Assembly: GCA_950295325.1 (NCBI GenBank)
Contig: OX485808.1
Span: forward strand, 22,466,527 to 22,530,526
DNA from: Polytrichum commune
Taxonomy: Eukaryota; Streptophyta; Polytrichopsida; Polytrichales; Polytrichaceae
Length of the DNA stretch: 64,000 nt
Direction of reading: 5' to 3'
In this document: positions 10,398-19,817 of the stretch, piece by piece
Layout: the number at the start of each line of letters is the position of its first letter
Position numbering within the stretch: position 1 is the first letter of the stretch
Notes under the pieces: model-generated
Database searches by the model: none
Told to the model about the DNA's origin: nothing
What the model saw: only the letters and a program-made list of their open reading frames with translations
Position numbers and translations under genes: made by a program

Positions 10398-12341
10398 ATG
10401 GTTGATCATGAGGATACATCTAGTACGAGAGGTACATCACCAACTCCTAGAGAACAGGAGGCAGAAAAGAAGCATGTGGAGCGCATGCATTCTAGAAAAG
10501 ACCGCATAAGGCGGATTGAACAACTCAAGAGAGAAAGAGAAGAGAGGTACGCTAGGCGTACAAGACAAAGAACGATAGGAAGTGAAGAGAGCCGATACGC
10601 TTCTGAACCACCGGCAGTAGGTTCCCACACCCCTAAGCCCAACCACCATAGAAGTCAAAGTGAAGGAGGAGGTAATGGTGAGACAAACAAAGAACATGAA
10701 GACTTAGAAGAAGAGAACTTGAATCAGGGAGAAAACGAGGAAGATGAGGATGATCTGATAATAGGTACCCCTCTTGGAACCTATGTGTTAAGAACAAAAG
10801 GTATAGGTAAAAACACGGGTACACATACCCCAGTAGATAAAGCGCAAGACAACACCCATCAAGGAAACACGGCTGAGGAAAATCTTTTCAACCCAAGGAG
10901 TTGGGAGAAATTGAAAAGAAATTTTGAAGAACAATTTAACTTTGAAGACTCCGGCTTCTCCGGAGAGAGCACACAAGATAACACGGACCAAGGAGCAAAA
11001 AGACCCATCAGTCAAGAAGAATTTGACGAACTACGAAGAAAGTTTGAAGAGAAACTTAAGCAATTCCAAAACCTTGGAATTAACACCGGAGTCAGCCCAC
11101 CACCAGCCAAGAGCAATAATCCACCCAGTGTTGGAAACAACCCATCCAATTCAGCCAACATGGTTGCACAACAACGGAGAACAAAGGTTCCCTTACCGAC
11201 CTACAAAGGTAAGACAGATCCCGACACTTACATGCAAGAATTTAACAATGTGTGTCTTGCCAACCAGGAAGACACAGATGCAATCAAGTTGCAATTATTT
11301 CCAGTCACCTTGAAGAAGCGAGCATTAGAATGGTACTCCCAATTTGGCCCAAACCATTTTCCATATTGGCCAAGTTTAGGAACTGCCTTTCTTATGAGAT
11401 TCAGATCAAAGAAATCAGAGGGAGAAGTCATTGAAAGCTTAGGCTCCCTCAAGCAAAAGAAAGACGAGACAGTTGAAGAATTTTATGAAAGGGTTATGGT
11501 GGAATCATCAAAGATTCACCCTCAGTCTAGTAATCAATTTAAGAAAGCATGGTTCCTTAATGGGTTGAAAAATGAGTATGCCAAGCACATCGATTTAATG
11601 CCAACCGATGACTTCGACGAAGCCAAAGCCTCAGCTCAGACATTGGAGCTAGGACAAATGAGAAAAGGGAGATTCCATGATGAGAGTGACAGCGATGAAT
11701 CAAGCGATGATTCTGAAGAAGAACGGAAAAAGAAGAAAAAGAAGACAAAGAGTAGAAGAAATGACTCAACCAAAGATGACATCAAGACTCTCAGAGAAGA
11801 GATAGAAGGACTGGCTTTGGGAAGCCGGAAATTCAGAACGGGCATAATTTGTCGGCGATGCCGAAATGAAGGGCACTATGTGCAAGAGTGTCAGATGAAA
11901 CAATGTACGAATTGTAACAGCTTAACCCACAACACTAGCGAGTGTGTTTACGAACGGCATGAATCTCGGAGACCCCGAGATAGAAGATATGGGGTAAATC
12001 AAATACAACCCCAAACCAATCGAAGGCCAGGAGCGATCACTCCTAGGCGAGAAACGAATGACAGAAGGGTTCGGTTTGAACCAAGGATAGAATTCAGAAG
12101 AGATGAAAGGTCCCCATTCAGGGAAAGCGATTACCGGCAGGAGGCCCCTACCGGGGAAATGAATATCGCAGAGAAGAACGGCCCTACTACAGGCCCAACA
12201 ACAACTACAGAGATGATTTTAGGAGGGAAGGTTATTACCCCTACAAAAGCCAAGATTACCAGAGGGAAGATGGATACCCCTACCGAGGAGGTCCCAGAGG
12301 ACCTATCAATCATGACAGGTATGAGTATACCAGAAGCCTGA
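10398..12341 (+). CDS. gag: Gag polyprotein of the giant element (frameshifted near its end)
   Basis: 647 codons from ATG 10398. Residues 1-260 are charged and low complexity; about 265-420 match the retrotransposon gag (capsid) domain with a W-Y-x-x-F-type core (EWYSQF). Two CCHC zinc knuckles follow: CRRCRNEGHYVQEC (485-498) and CTNCNSLTHNTSEC (503-516), preceded by a Lys-rich segment. From about residue 582 (near 12140) the frame seems shifted. The Arg/Tyr-rich sequence expected to continue is read in the +2-relative frame and joins the 12341-12877 frame, so the last ~65 residues here are probably an indel artefact. Gag packages the element RNA in cytoplasmic particles. Confidence 0.85.
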   Translation: MVDHEDTSSTRGTSPTPREQEAEKKHVERMHSRKDRIRRIEQLKREREERYARRTRQRTIGSEESRYASEPPAVGSHTPKPNHHRSQSEGGGNGETNKEHEDLEEENLNQGENEEDEDDLIIGTPLGTYVLRTKGIGKNTGTHTPVDKAQDNTHQGNTAEENLFNPRSWEKLKRNFEEQFNFEDSGFSGESTQDNTDQGAKRPISQEEFDELRRKFEEKLKQFQNLGINTGVSPPPAKSNNPPSVGNNPSNSANMVAQQRRTKVPLPTYKGKTDPDTYMQEFNNVCLANQEDTDAIKLQLFPVTLKKRALEWYSQFGPNHFPYWPSLGTAFLMRFRSKKSEGEVIESLGSLKQKKDETVEEFYERVMVESSKIHPQSSNQFKKAWFLNGLKNEYAKHIDLMPTDDFDEAKASAQTLELGQMRKGRFHDESDSDESSDDSEEERKKKKKKTKSRRNDSTKDDIKTLREEIEGLALGSRKFRTGIICRRCRNEGHYVQECQMKQCTNCNSLTHNTSECVYERHESRRPRDRRYGVNQIQPQTNRRPGAITPRRETNDRRVRFEPRIEFRRDERSPFRESDYRQEAPTGEMNIAEKNGPTTGPTTTTEMILGGKVITPTKAKITRGKMDTPTEEVPEDLSIMTGMSIPEA

Positions 12342-12877
12342 TGGATAATAACAACACCAAGGCAGCGCCGAGAACTGGGTTCACTGGCGGACCACAACGA
12401 GATGGCAACCCCGACGAGTGTTTCTATTGTCATCAGAAGGGGCACCGGAAGCCGGATTGTCCGCACTATATCAAACATCAACAGGAGTTGAATGGATTTA
12501 GAAACACAAAGCCGGCCGTGGGAGCCAACGCGGTGTCCCCTGCGGTTTGTGTGATGACGAGAGCCCAGCGGGCTGCAGCCGAGGAAGGCAATGAAGATAG
12601 CAAAAGTGACGACAGTGATGATGACGACGATTCGAGCAGTGACAGCTCTGAGGAGCAGGAAGACCACCAACAAAGAGAGGAGAACTTTGATGAAGAGAGA
12701 TATGTCGTGCGCGAGCCGGACGCGCACCCCGATGAAGACAAAGAGGAGGTGTTCGAGCAAGATGAACACGTTGATGATAAGGAGAAAGAGGAAAGGCCGA
12801 TAGGAGCCAACAGTGATGAATGGGAAGCTGATAGGAGAGTCCACCGGGAGGTGAGTAAAACTATCAAAGACATATAG
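12341..12877 (+). CDS. Gag C-terminus with a third zinc knuckle, leading into protease
   Basis: This frame continues the Arg/Tyr-rich tail of Gag; its first Met is internal. It contains a third CCHC knuckle, CFYCHQKGHRKPDC (12419-12460), then a long acidic Asp/Glu/Ser-rich linker. It ends at TAG 12875-12877, but the same frame stays open from there into the protease ORF at 13025. Gag tail and PR-RT were therefore probably one reading frame before this stop. Three knuckles in one Gag is more than the usual one or two. Confidence 0.75.
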   Translation: MDNNNTKAAPRTGFTGGPQRDGNPDECFYCHQKGHRKPDCPHYIKHQQELNGFRNTKPAVGANAVSPAVCVMTRAQRAAAEEGNEDSKSDDSDDDDDSSSDSSEEQEDHQQREENFDEERYVVREPDAHPDEDKEEVFEQDEHVDDKEKEERPIGANSDEWEADRRVHREVSKTIKDI

Positions 12878-13024
12878 GAGGAAGAGGGCGAAGCTCTACC
12901 CACGCCAGAGGAGTTCGCACCTTGGTACCCAGAAGAAGAGGCAGAAAAGCCTACGAAATGGAGCCCCGAGAAAGGAGGCGTCCCGAAGACTACCCGGGCA
13001 AGGGTAGATGAGATTCTAGAAAAT

Positions 13025-15451
13025 GTGATGAATCACACAAGAGCCAACATTTCAATAGGGCAACTACTAGAGATAGCCCCCTATTGTAGGAAACGGGTAA
13101 TGGCTGCCTTTACCAGCCAAGAAGGAACGTCCAAGAAACCGACCTCTACATACCAAGTAACAACAAAGGCATTCGATGAGGAAATGCCCATGATATCAGT
13201 AATTATAAAGAATAAACGAATACCGAACGCGTTGATCGATGGTGGATCAGGAGTGAACATCATCACAGACACATTGAGGAAGAAATTAGGACTCAAGAAG
13301 ATAGAGCCCGCACCATTTACCATTAAGATGGTTGACCAGAGGAAGGTCATGCCCAAAGGAATCATCCGGGATGTACGCCTTGATGTGGGCGGAATCATAA
13401 TCCGGACGACACTCACCGTCATTGACATGGTGAGCACTGAAGACAGTTACTCCTTGTTACTAGGAAGACCTTGGTTGAAAGAGGCTCAAGCACAACATGA
13501 TTGGCCCCTCAACAAATTGACCTTAACGCAAGGGGGAAACAAGGTAGAGATAAGCACCCAAAGAACGCCGGCCCTACCACCGGCCAAAAGACCCCTAAAT
13601 TGGGAAGACTACGATTGGGAAATGGGATTGTCCGATGAAGAAGAAGCGATAGTCTATGAAGCCTTCCCAGAACTTCTACCCATGGGGAACTTTGATTTGA
13701 AAAGCTTGAGGAAGCTAAGAGAACCAAGCTGCAACACAGTGAAGATTGATACCCACCACGAACCAGGAAAACTTGGAGCACGGAAAAGAGAAACCGAGAA
13801 ACCTCGGTCAAGAAAAGAAACGAAGAAAGAACAAGAAGCTATGGAGGAGAAACCGGTATATCCCTCCCAGTTTTACAAGGCAAAAGAAGAAGAGATAGAG
13901 ATTGATCGCACCCCTGCCTCAGAAGCCGTTAAAGGGAAGAAGATAGCAGGGTGGACAGTTGAAGATGAAAACTTGGTGAAGAATTTAAACTTAGGAACTC
14001 CAGAGGAGCCTAAGTTAGTCAAAATCGCGAAAGACTTGGGAGAATACGAAGCAAAGGTGAAAGAGGTACTCCTAAAATTCAAGGATGTGTTTGCTTTCAC
14101 GTATAAAGATATGAAGGGCATACCCCCTCATGTGTGCGAGCATAAGATTGAACTACAGTCGGAAGCCAAGCCGGTACGACAAATGCGTTATAGGATGAAT
14201 CCTAATTACGCAGCCAAGGTAAAAGAAGAGATCGACAAGTACTTGGAAGCGGGATTCATATATCCCGTTGATAAAACAGAATGGCTATCACCGATCGTGA
14301 TTGTGCCAAAGAAGAATGGGAAACTACGAGTGTGCGTCGACTACCGCAAACTCAACGCAGTCACCAAGGTAGATCCTTTTCCTCTACCTTTTACGGAGTC
14401 GATTTTGGAAGCCGTTGCAGGCCATGAAATGTACACATTGATGGACGGGTACAACGGCTACAACCAAATCATGATCGCCTTAGAAGATCAATTGAAGACT
14501 TCTTTCATTACCGAGTACGGAGTGTTCGCGTACAGGGTGATGCCCTTTGGATTAATGTGTGCACCAGCTACCTTCCAAAGGGGCATGATGAAGATATTTG
14601 CTGACTACCTCGACAAATTCATGAAGGTGTTTTTAGATGATTTTACAATTTACGGAACCAAGGAAGACCACATTGAGCATTTGGAAAAATGTCTCATCAA
14701 ATGCCGCGAAAATGGAGTCAGCCTGAATCCGGAGAAATGTTTCTTCTGTGTCAACTCAGGGAGACTCCTAGGGCACGTGGTATGCAAAGAAGGGTTATTA
14801 GTGGACCCGAAAAAGGTGGGAGTCATAAACGGATTACCCCCACCAACCACGGTACGAGGGACCCGCAGTTTCCTAGGACAAGCTACATACCATCGAAAAT
14901 TCATATGGATGTACGCTGAGATCACTCGGCCTTTGTACTTATTACTCAAGAAAGGAGAAAAGTACATTTGGACAAAATCTTATCAAGAGGCCTTCGAAGA
15001 AGTGAAGAAAGTGTTAACAACTACACCCATTTTGGTAACTCCCAATTGGACCATGGAATTCCACGTACACTGCGATGCCTTGAACATCGCGATTGGAGCC
15101 GTTTTGGCTCAGAACATACACGGGGATAGAGATTCCCCAATTCATTACGCTAGTCGACTCCTAAACAATGCGGAGAAGAACTATAGTACGACGGAGCGTG
15201 AAGCCCTAGCAATGATCTACTCAATGGGCAAATTCAGACACTATTTGCTAGCAAACCATTTCGTATTCTACGTGGATCATCAAGCCCTACTATACTTGGT
15301 CGATCGACCAGTGGTGTCCGGGCGAATCGCGAGATGGATGCTGTTACTTCAAGAGTACGATTTTGAAGTAGTTTATAAGCCTGGTAGGAGCCATGTAATG
15401 GCTGACCACCTATCAAGGATAGAAAGCGGAGAAGATCCCTCAGGGGTATAA
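13025..15451 (+). CDS. pol: Pol: aspartic protease, reverse transcriptase, RNase H
   Basis: 808 codons without interruption. The protease active site is IDGGSG (71-76), with LLGRPW at 145-150. RT spans about 390-590: catalytic Asp 474 in LMDGYNGYNQ, RVMPFGL, and the FLDD box at 536-539. RNase H spans about 675-800 with acidic residues D684 (HCDAL), E726 (TEREALA), D751 (YVDHQ) and D794 (MADHLSR). Between PR and RT lies a long charged spacer (about 180-330). It ends at TAA 15449-15451, followed by TAG 15455-15457 in the same frame. The frame then reopens into the HHCC array, so both stops look like secondary damage. RT copies the element RNA into DNA and RNase H removes the RNA strand. Confidence 0.92.
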   Translation: MMNHTRANISIGQLLEIAPYCRKRVMAAFTSQEGTSKKPTSTYQVTTKAFDEEMPMISVIIKNKRIPNALIDGGSGVNIITDTLRKKLGLKKIEPAPFTIKMVDQRKVMPKGIIRDVRLDVGGIIIRTTLTVIDMVSTEDSYSLLLGRPWLKEAQAQHDWPLNKLTLTQGGNKVEISTQRTPALPPAKRPLNWEDYDWEMGLSDEEEAIVYEAFPELLPMGNFDLKSLRKLREPSCNTVKIDTHHEPGKLGARKRETEKPRSRKETKKEQEAMEEKPVYPSQFYKAKEEEIEIDRTPASEAVKGKKIAGWTVEDENLVKNLNLGTPEEPKLVKIAKDLGEYEAKVKEVLLKFKDVFAFTYKDMKGIPPHVCEHKIELQSEAKPVRQMRYRMNPNYAAKVKEEIDKYLEAGFIYPVDKTEWLSPIVIVPKKNGKLRVCVDYRKLNAVTKVDPFPLPFTESILEAVAGHEMYTLMDGYNGYNQIMIALEDQLKTSFITEYGVFAYRVMPFGLMCAPATFQRGMMKIFADYLDKFMKVFLDDFTIYGTKEDHIEHLEKCLIKCRENGVSLNPEKCFFCVNSGRLLGHVVCKEGLLVDPKKVGVINGLPPPTTVRGTRSFLGQATYHRKFIWMYAEITRPLYLLLKKGEKYIWTKSYQEAFEEVKKVLTTTPILVTPNWTMEFHVHCDALNIAIGAVLAQNIHGDRDSPIHYASRLLNNAEKNYSTTEREALAMIYSMGKFRHYLLANHFVFYVDHQALLYLVDRPVVSGRIARWMLLLQEYDFEVVYKPGRSHVMADHLSRIESGEDPSGV

Positions 15452-15478
15452 GACTAGTTTCCGGACGCAAGTTTATTC

Positions 15479-16291
15479 ATGGTTCACGTGCAACCATTCG
15501 AAGACTGGCGAGCACCTTTCATTGAGTACCTTACTCACGGAAGATTGTTGTCAGCTCTAGCTACCCCACGAGAACAAAACAAGATCAGGCAACTGAGTGA
15601 GCCATTCGTCCTAGACGACGAAAAACTCAAGCGAGTCAGTATCTCCGGCAAGATACATGAGTGTATAGCCGGGGACATCATTGAAGAAGTCATAAGCGAA
15701 GCCCATGAGCAAGATGGGATACACTACAATCTAACTTCAACATGGCATTACATACTATGCACCCCATATTGGTGGCCTACTCGACGAAGAGATGTACTGG
15801 AATACTGTCAACAATGTCTGGTATGTAAGGTTGCTGACCAAGGAAACGAAACCGGGAACATTACCCCACAAGATTCAGAGGATGACGACGATCCACTCCC
15901 TGTACAACCTTTGGAAGCGCAAGAAGACATGACAGGAAAAATAGAATCGGATTGGACAACACCATATGTCCAACACATGACATGTCTAACACATGGAACC
16001 CCCTGGGTGAGTTCCCTACCCAAAGAAGAGAGAAAATTGGTAGTGTACCGAAGCCATTTCTTCATACTCATTGAAGGAGAGTTACACCGCATGTTTCATA
16101 ACGGCATGACAAAGAAATGTATGCCTGGAAGGTATGTGAGGAGTTACATCAAGACCCTCCATATACGAGAAAATCGGCATCTCCCCGTAAGCGCCACCAG
16201 GGAATTGGTTCTAAAAGGCCCTTATTGGTGGCCAACTATAGCGGAAGACATCTCACTACTCATCACACTATGCACCGAGTGTGAAGAATGA
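15479..16291 (+). CDS. Pol segment with HHCC modules 1 and 2
   Basis: 270 codons in the same frame as PR-RT-RH. It contains two consecutive copies of the unit that normally occurs once before the integrase core: a DW..P....YLTHG head, a central beta-rich stretch, then a His-His...YWWPT...Cys-Cys zinc-binding domain. An acidic linker (DSEDDDD) separates them. It ends at TGA 16289-16291. The ATG at 15479 is probably internal to the original polyprotein. Confidence 0.85.
   Translation: MVHVQPFEDWRAPFIEYLTHGRLLSALATPREQNKIRQLSEPFVLDDEKLKRVSISGKIHECIAGDIIEEVISEAHEQDGIHYNLTSTWHYILCTPYWWPTRRRDVLEYCQQCLVCKVADQGNETGNITPQDSEDDDDPLPVQPLEAQEDMTGKIESDWTTPYVQHMTCLTHGTPWVSSLPKEERKLVVYRSHFFILIEGELHRMFHNGMTKKCMPGRYVRSYIKTLHIRENRHLPVSATRELVLKGPYWWPTIAEDISLLITLCTECEE
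15503..15829 (+). other. HHCC module 1
   Basis: Head DWRAPFIEYLTHGR. Zinc ligands are H at codon 15704, a second H six codons on (H-x5-H), YWWPT, and CLVC ending at 15829. An additional Cys lies three residues before the CxxC pair, as in module 8. Confidence 0.85.
15950..16282 (+). other. HHCC module 2
   Basis: Head DWTTPYVQHMTCLTHG. H-x5-H begins at codon 16160, then GPYWWPT and CTEC. It starts 447 bp after module 1. Confidence 0.85.
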
Positions 16292-16300
16292 GGAGAAGAG

Positions 16301-16713
16301 TTGCCAACAGAAGCAAGCTCTTCGGAACCTGGTAACGGGACGGACATTATACCATACAAAGAAACCTTCAACGATTGGACAACGCCTCTAGTCGAATATC
16401 TGGCGCATGGAAGATTCAAAATGGACATGGAGACCCAAAGAGGGCAGAGGGAAACCATACGAGAGAGCGAAATTTTCACTTTGGAAAAGGTAAACTTCGA
16501 AAACTGGAGAAGAATGGAATGGCTAAAATTTGCATCGCTGGTTACCAAATAAAGCATTGGATAGGGAAAATGCACGTACACCAGCAGAGACACTTAGACG
16601 ACCAACAAACTTGGCTTCGATGCTCGCAAGGGAATCGGTGGTGGCCCACGATGGGGCTGTGTGACATACAAATCTACATTATGTACGATTGCCCGTCTTG
16701 TCGAAGATTTTGA
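16301..16713 (+). pseudogene. Pol segment with HHCC module 3 (frameshifted)
   Basis: Module 3 runs 16373-16701. The first half (head DWTTPLVEYLAHGR) is in the pol frame used so far. Near 16487 the homology moves to the next frame, where H-x5-H begins at codon 16573, followed by RWWPT and CPSC. A one-base indel in an A-rich stretch explains this. All four zinc ligands survive. TGA ends the second frame at 16711-16713. Confidence 0.8.
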
Positions 16714-16770
16714 GGCCCGCTCCATAACATAATTTGCGGGTCCGTCATCATACAAGCTCATGACAACAAG

Positions 16771-17100
16771 GATTGGAGGAAATTACTTATAGAATACCTC
16801 ACATATGGATACTTGAAAGGGCCCCGCATCTCGAAAAATCAATACAAGAAAATAATTCGGCAAAGCCGAAAATATTTCATTGAAGAAGGGAAACTAAAAT
16901 GAATCTTGGCGAATGGAGATATTAAGATATGTATTGTGGGACGTGAGATCAACGAGTACCTGCAGGAACTACATGTTACTGAATCCGGGCAACATCTTAG
17001 CGAAGAGACAATGTGGCACCTAGTCATGTTTGGACCATATTGGTGGCCCACATGCGGAGCTGACATTAACGGCTTATGCCGTCGGAAATGTACGGTATGC
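16771..17100 (+). other. HHCC module 4
   Basis: Head DWRKLLIEYLTYG. H-x6-H begins at codon 16972, then GPYWWPT and CTVC. TGA at 16900-16902 interrupts it. Confidence 0.85.
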
Positions 17101-17181
17101 AACAACCAAGCAGAATTTTCAAAGGACCAGCAAACACCATCACCTGTGGACCGGAAAGACCTACCAAGAGAGATTGCTGCA

Positions 17182-17508
17182 GATTGGAGACGCCCTTACA
17201 TGGAGTACCTAACATGCAAGGAAATCTTCGACCAAACTTTACCACCAGAGGTAAAAAGGGCAGTAACACAAAGCCATAAGTATTTTATGTTCACCAACGA
17301 CACTTTGCAACGGATACGCAAAGGAGGGAAAAGTAATCAAGTTTGTATGCCCGAGACTCAAGTTTCCAGATACCTAGCCAAGGTACATGGGGAAAGCGGA
17401 CCCCACTTGGCCGCCATAGAAACATGGAAGGCCGTGGCCACGGGGATGTACTGGTGGCCAATATGGGGAAACGACGTGTGCAACCATTTAAGAGATTGCA
17501 AAATCTGC
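17182..17508 (+). other. HHCC module 5
   Basis: Head DWRRPYMEYLT. H-x5-H begins at codon 17386, then MYWWPI and CKIC. No interruption. Confidence 0.85.
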
Positions 17509-17583
17509 AGAATAACAAAGACCCGGGGTAAGTACCCCGAGGAAAGTCAGAGTTCAACCCCACCAAAACAAACGCTGGAGCCC

Positions 17584-17907
17584 GATTGGAGACAACCGAT
17601 CACACAACGGCTAAGGAACTTTGAGGAGTTGAACCACGTTAGCACACATGACGATTTGGGATTACTCAGCCTCAACACCGAGACGTATTTCATAGCCGAA
17701 GATGGGTTGAAATATCGATTACCAAATGGGGAAGTTAAGATGTGCGTGGCCAAAGAAGACGCCAAAGATTGGGTGAAGAGGATACATGAATATCAAATAC
17801 CGCATCTAACGAGACAAGAAGTACTCACACAAGTACACATAGGCCCGTAGTGGTGGCCCACCATTTCTTCAGATGTAAACCACTTAATTGACGAATGTAA
17901 ATCATGT
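17584..17907 (+). other. HHCC module 6
   Basis: Head DWRQPITQRLRN. H-x5-H begins at codon 17785. TAG replaces the Tyr before WWPT at 17848-17850, then CKSC with Cys codons at 17896 and 17905. Confidence 0.85.
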
Positions 17908-17979
17908 CAGATCACTGCAACGTCAAGCCTCAAAATCGAGAACTATGGGGCCATCCTCTTCCAGAATCAGAAGACACGT

Positions 17980-18303
17980 GATTGGAGAGAACCAATCCTT
18001 CAACACCTCAAAAATCCCATGGAACTAAGCAACTTTGCTTTCCATGAGGAATTGGGTACATTACGGGCAGAAGTGCCCCGTTATTTCCTAGAAGAGGAAA
18101 AGTTAAAGCGAGACTTTGCAAGTGGACAAGTAAAATTATGTATCTCTCAAGAAGAAGGAATTGAATGGTTATCCACCATTCACCATCAAAGGTACCCTCA
18201 CCTCTCAATGGATGAGATGGTTTTGCAGGTCAACCTAGGACCTTATTGGTGGCCCACAATACCACCGGACATTGACCACATGTGCAAGGGATGTCGGATT
18301 TGT
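17980..18303 (+). other. HHCC module 7
   Basis: Head DWREPILQHLKN. H-x5-H begins at codon 18181, then GPYWWPT and CRIC. No interruption. Confidence 0.85.
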
Positions 18304-19656
18304 TGGCCTCATAAATTTTCGAAGCTTATGGTTGATTGCAAGACTGTCACCATTAACGAAAAGGAAGAACCGGATTGGAGAGCACCTTTCATCGATTACT
18401 TAACACACGGGAGGTTGACTACGGAAGCCTCAACCACGCAGCGTCAACAAATTGCTATACGAAGTCGTCCGTACATGCTGAACCACAACGGGACTTTACT
18501 AAAAGAAGGTCCCGATGGTATCCGGAGAATATGCGTAGTTGGACCGATAACTACGGCCATTATTGCAGAAGCTCATGAAGGAATAGCTGGAGGGCACTTT
18601 TCAGCCAACATCACACTACATAAGGTGTTAACTGCCTTGTATTGGTGGCCCTCCATGAAGAAAGATGTCCATCTTTATTGCACTCAATGCGATATCTGCC
18701 AAAGGGTTGGCCCAAAAATCTCAACCAATCTCCAACCCTTACATCCCACAATGCCCACGGAGGTATTTCAGAAATGGGGTTTGGATTTCATTGGACCGGT
18801 CAACCCGCCAGCCAAAGATACCAAGAATCGGTACATTATCACGGCTACGGACTACACCACCAAATGGGTGGAAGCCAGAGCTTTAAAAGATAGCACGGCT
18901 AAATCTACGGCCAAGTTCCTTTTCGAAGAGAAAAAAACAAAATTTGGATGCCCATTGGAAATTGTGAGCGACCAAGGAAGTCACTTTATCAATGACACTA
19001 TTAAGGTGCTCACTCAAGAATTTATGATTTTACACCGGAAATCAACCACTTACTACCCACAAGCCAACGGCCAAGCGGAAAGTACCAACAAGGTAATTAA
19101 GATTGCCTTAACCAAAATGGTGAACGCCAATCGAACTGATTGGGACACCAAGTTACACACAACACTTTGGGCCTATAGGACAGCCTATAAGGTCACGACC
19201 AAACACTCTCCATTTTCATTAGTATTCGGGACGGAAGCCTTGTTACCTATGGCATACCTCCATCCCGACGTTTATCACAAGAGGAGTCAAGAGATTCACC
19301 CCATCCTTGAAAAGAGGATGGAACAACTCAAGGTAATGGATCTCACTCGACACGAAGCTGAGGAGAACATGAAACACATGCAGTTGTTACGAAAGGAAAG
19401 GCATGACAAGCCAAAGGTGAGGACACCATATAAGCAGCATGGTCACGGGATAACCAAGCTCCCACAAAAGGGGCCCAACAACCACAGTACCATACAAGCG
19501 AGGGAGGTCATCCAAGCCTCCTCCAAAAATAAAGGGGCGGAACAAATCCTACACCCAAGACCCGATTTTACCCCGGCCAACAAATCCTATGGCACTTACG
19601 CCATAAAATACCTGGGCCGGGCAAGTTCAAAATACGATGGGCAGGACCTTACCTAA
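17980..19656 (+). CDS. Pol segment with HHCC modules 7 and 8 and the integrase catalytic core
   Basis: Open from the DW head of module 7 through the integrase core. Module 8 is the canonical integrase N-terminal zinc domain: H-x6-H, YWWPS, then CTQCDICQR. The rve core has its catalytic triad at D 18784 (GLDFIGP), D 18970 (VSDQGSH) and E 19078 (GQAEST), giving D-x61-D-x35-E, the canonical D,D35E spacing. After about 19420 the frame loses similarity, and the true C-terminus is read in another frame (19623-19817). Integrase joins the cDNA ends to host DNA. Confidence 0.9.
   Translation, partial: DWREPILQHLKNPMELSNFAFHEELGTLRAEVPRYFLEEEKLKRDFASGQVKLCISQEEGIEWLSTIHHQRYPHLSMDEMVLQVNLGPYWWPTIPPDIDHMCKGCRICWPHKFSKLMVDCKTVTINEKEEPDWRAPFIDYLTHGRLTTEASTTQRQQIAIRSRPYMLNHNGTLLKEGPDGIRRICVVGPITTAIIAEAHEGIAGGHFSANITLHKVLTALYWWPSMKKDVHLYCTQCDICQRVGPKISTNLQPLHPTMPTEVFQKWGLDFIGPVNPPAKDTKNRYIITATDYTTKWVEARALKDSTAKSTAKFLFEEKKTKFGCPLEIVSDQGSHFINDTIKVLTQEFMILHRKSTTYYPQANGQAESTNKVIKIALTKMVNANRTDWDTKLHTTLWAYRTAYKVTTKHSPFSLVFGTEALLPMAYLHPDVYHKRSQEIHPILEKRMEQLKVMDLTRHEAEENMKHMQLLRKERHDKPKVRTPYKQHGHGITKLPQKGPNNHSTIQAREVIQASSKNKGAEQILHPRPDFTPANKSYGTYAIKYLGRASSKYDGQDLT
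18373..18699 (+). other. HHCC module 8 (canonical integrase zinc domain)
   Basis: Head DWRAPFIDYLTHGR, nearly identical to module 1. H-x6-H begins at codon 18574 (EAHEGIAGGHFS), then LYWWPS and CDIC, directly followed by the integrase core. This is the copy found in ordinary elements. Confidence 0.92.
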
Positions 19657-19817
19657 TTGAGCAAGTGTACAACAACGGATCAGTGGATGTTACCACCTTA
19701 CAAGGGGACAGCTTGGGACGAGTTAACATGAACAAGTTAAAACCATACCAAGAGCCTGAATCAACTCAGGCTTATGCCTTACAAATTCTAGCATGCCACC
19801 TTTTAGAGACGGAATAA
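19623..19817 (+). pseudogene. Integrase C-terminal tail, displaced frame
   Basis: The frame contains RWAGPYLIEQVYNNGSVDV and NMNKLKPYQ, the typical end of a Ty3/gypsy integrase C-terminal domain (W-x-GPY..., ...LKPY). It overlaps the end of the core frame by about 34 bp in another frame, so an indel lies upstream. It ends at TAA 19815-19817, taken as the original end of pol. Confidence 0.75.

Larger units (their letters stand above)
16771..17907 (+). pseudogene. Pol segment with HHCC modules 4-6 (two in-frame stops)
   Basis: One frame carries three modules. It is broken only by TGA 16900-16902 (in module 4, where an Arg is expected, so a CGA to TGA change is likely) and TAG 17848-17850 (in module 6, where the Tyr of YWWPT is expected). 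Inter-module linkers are 20-38 residues and low complexity. The start at 16771 is set by the DW head of module 4, not by a Met. Confidence 0.85.

Noticed and set aside
12131-12903. Long antisense frames opposite gag
   Set aside because: They are shadows of the acidic and Arg-rich coding sequence on the plus strand.
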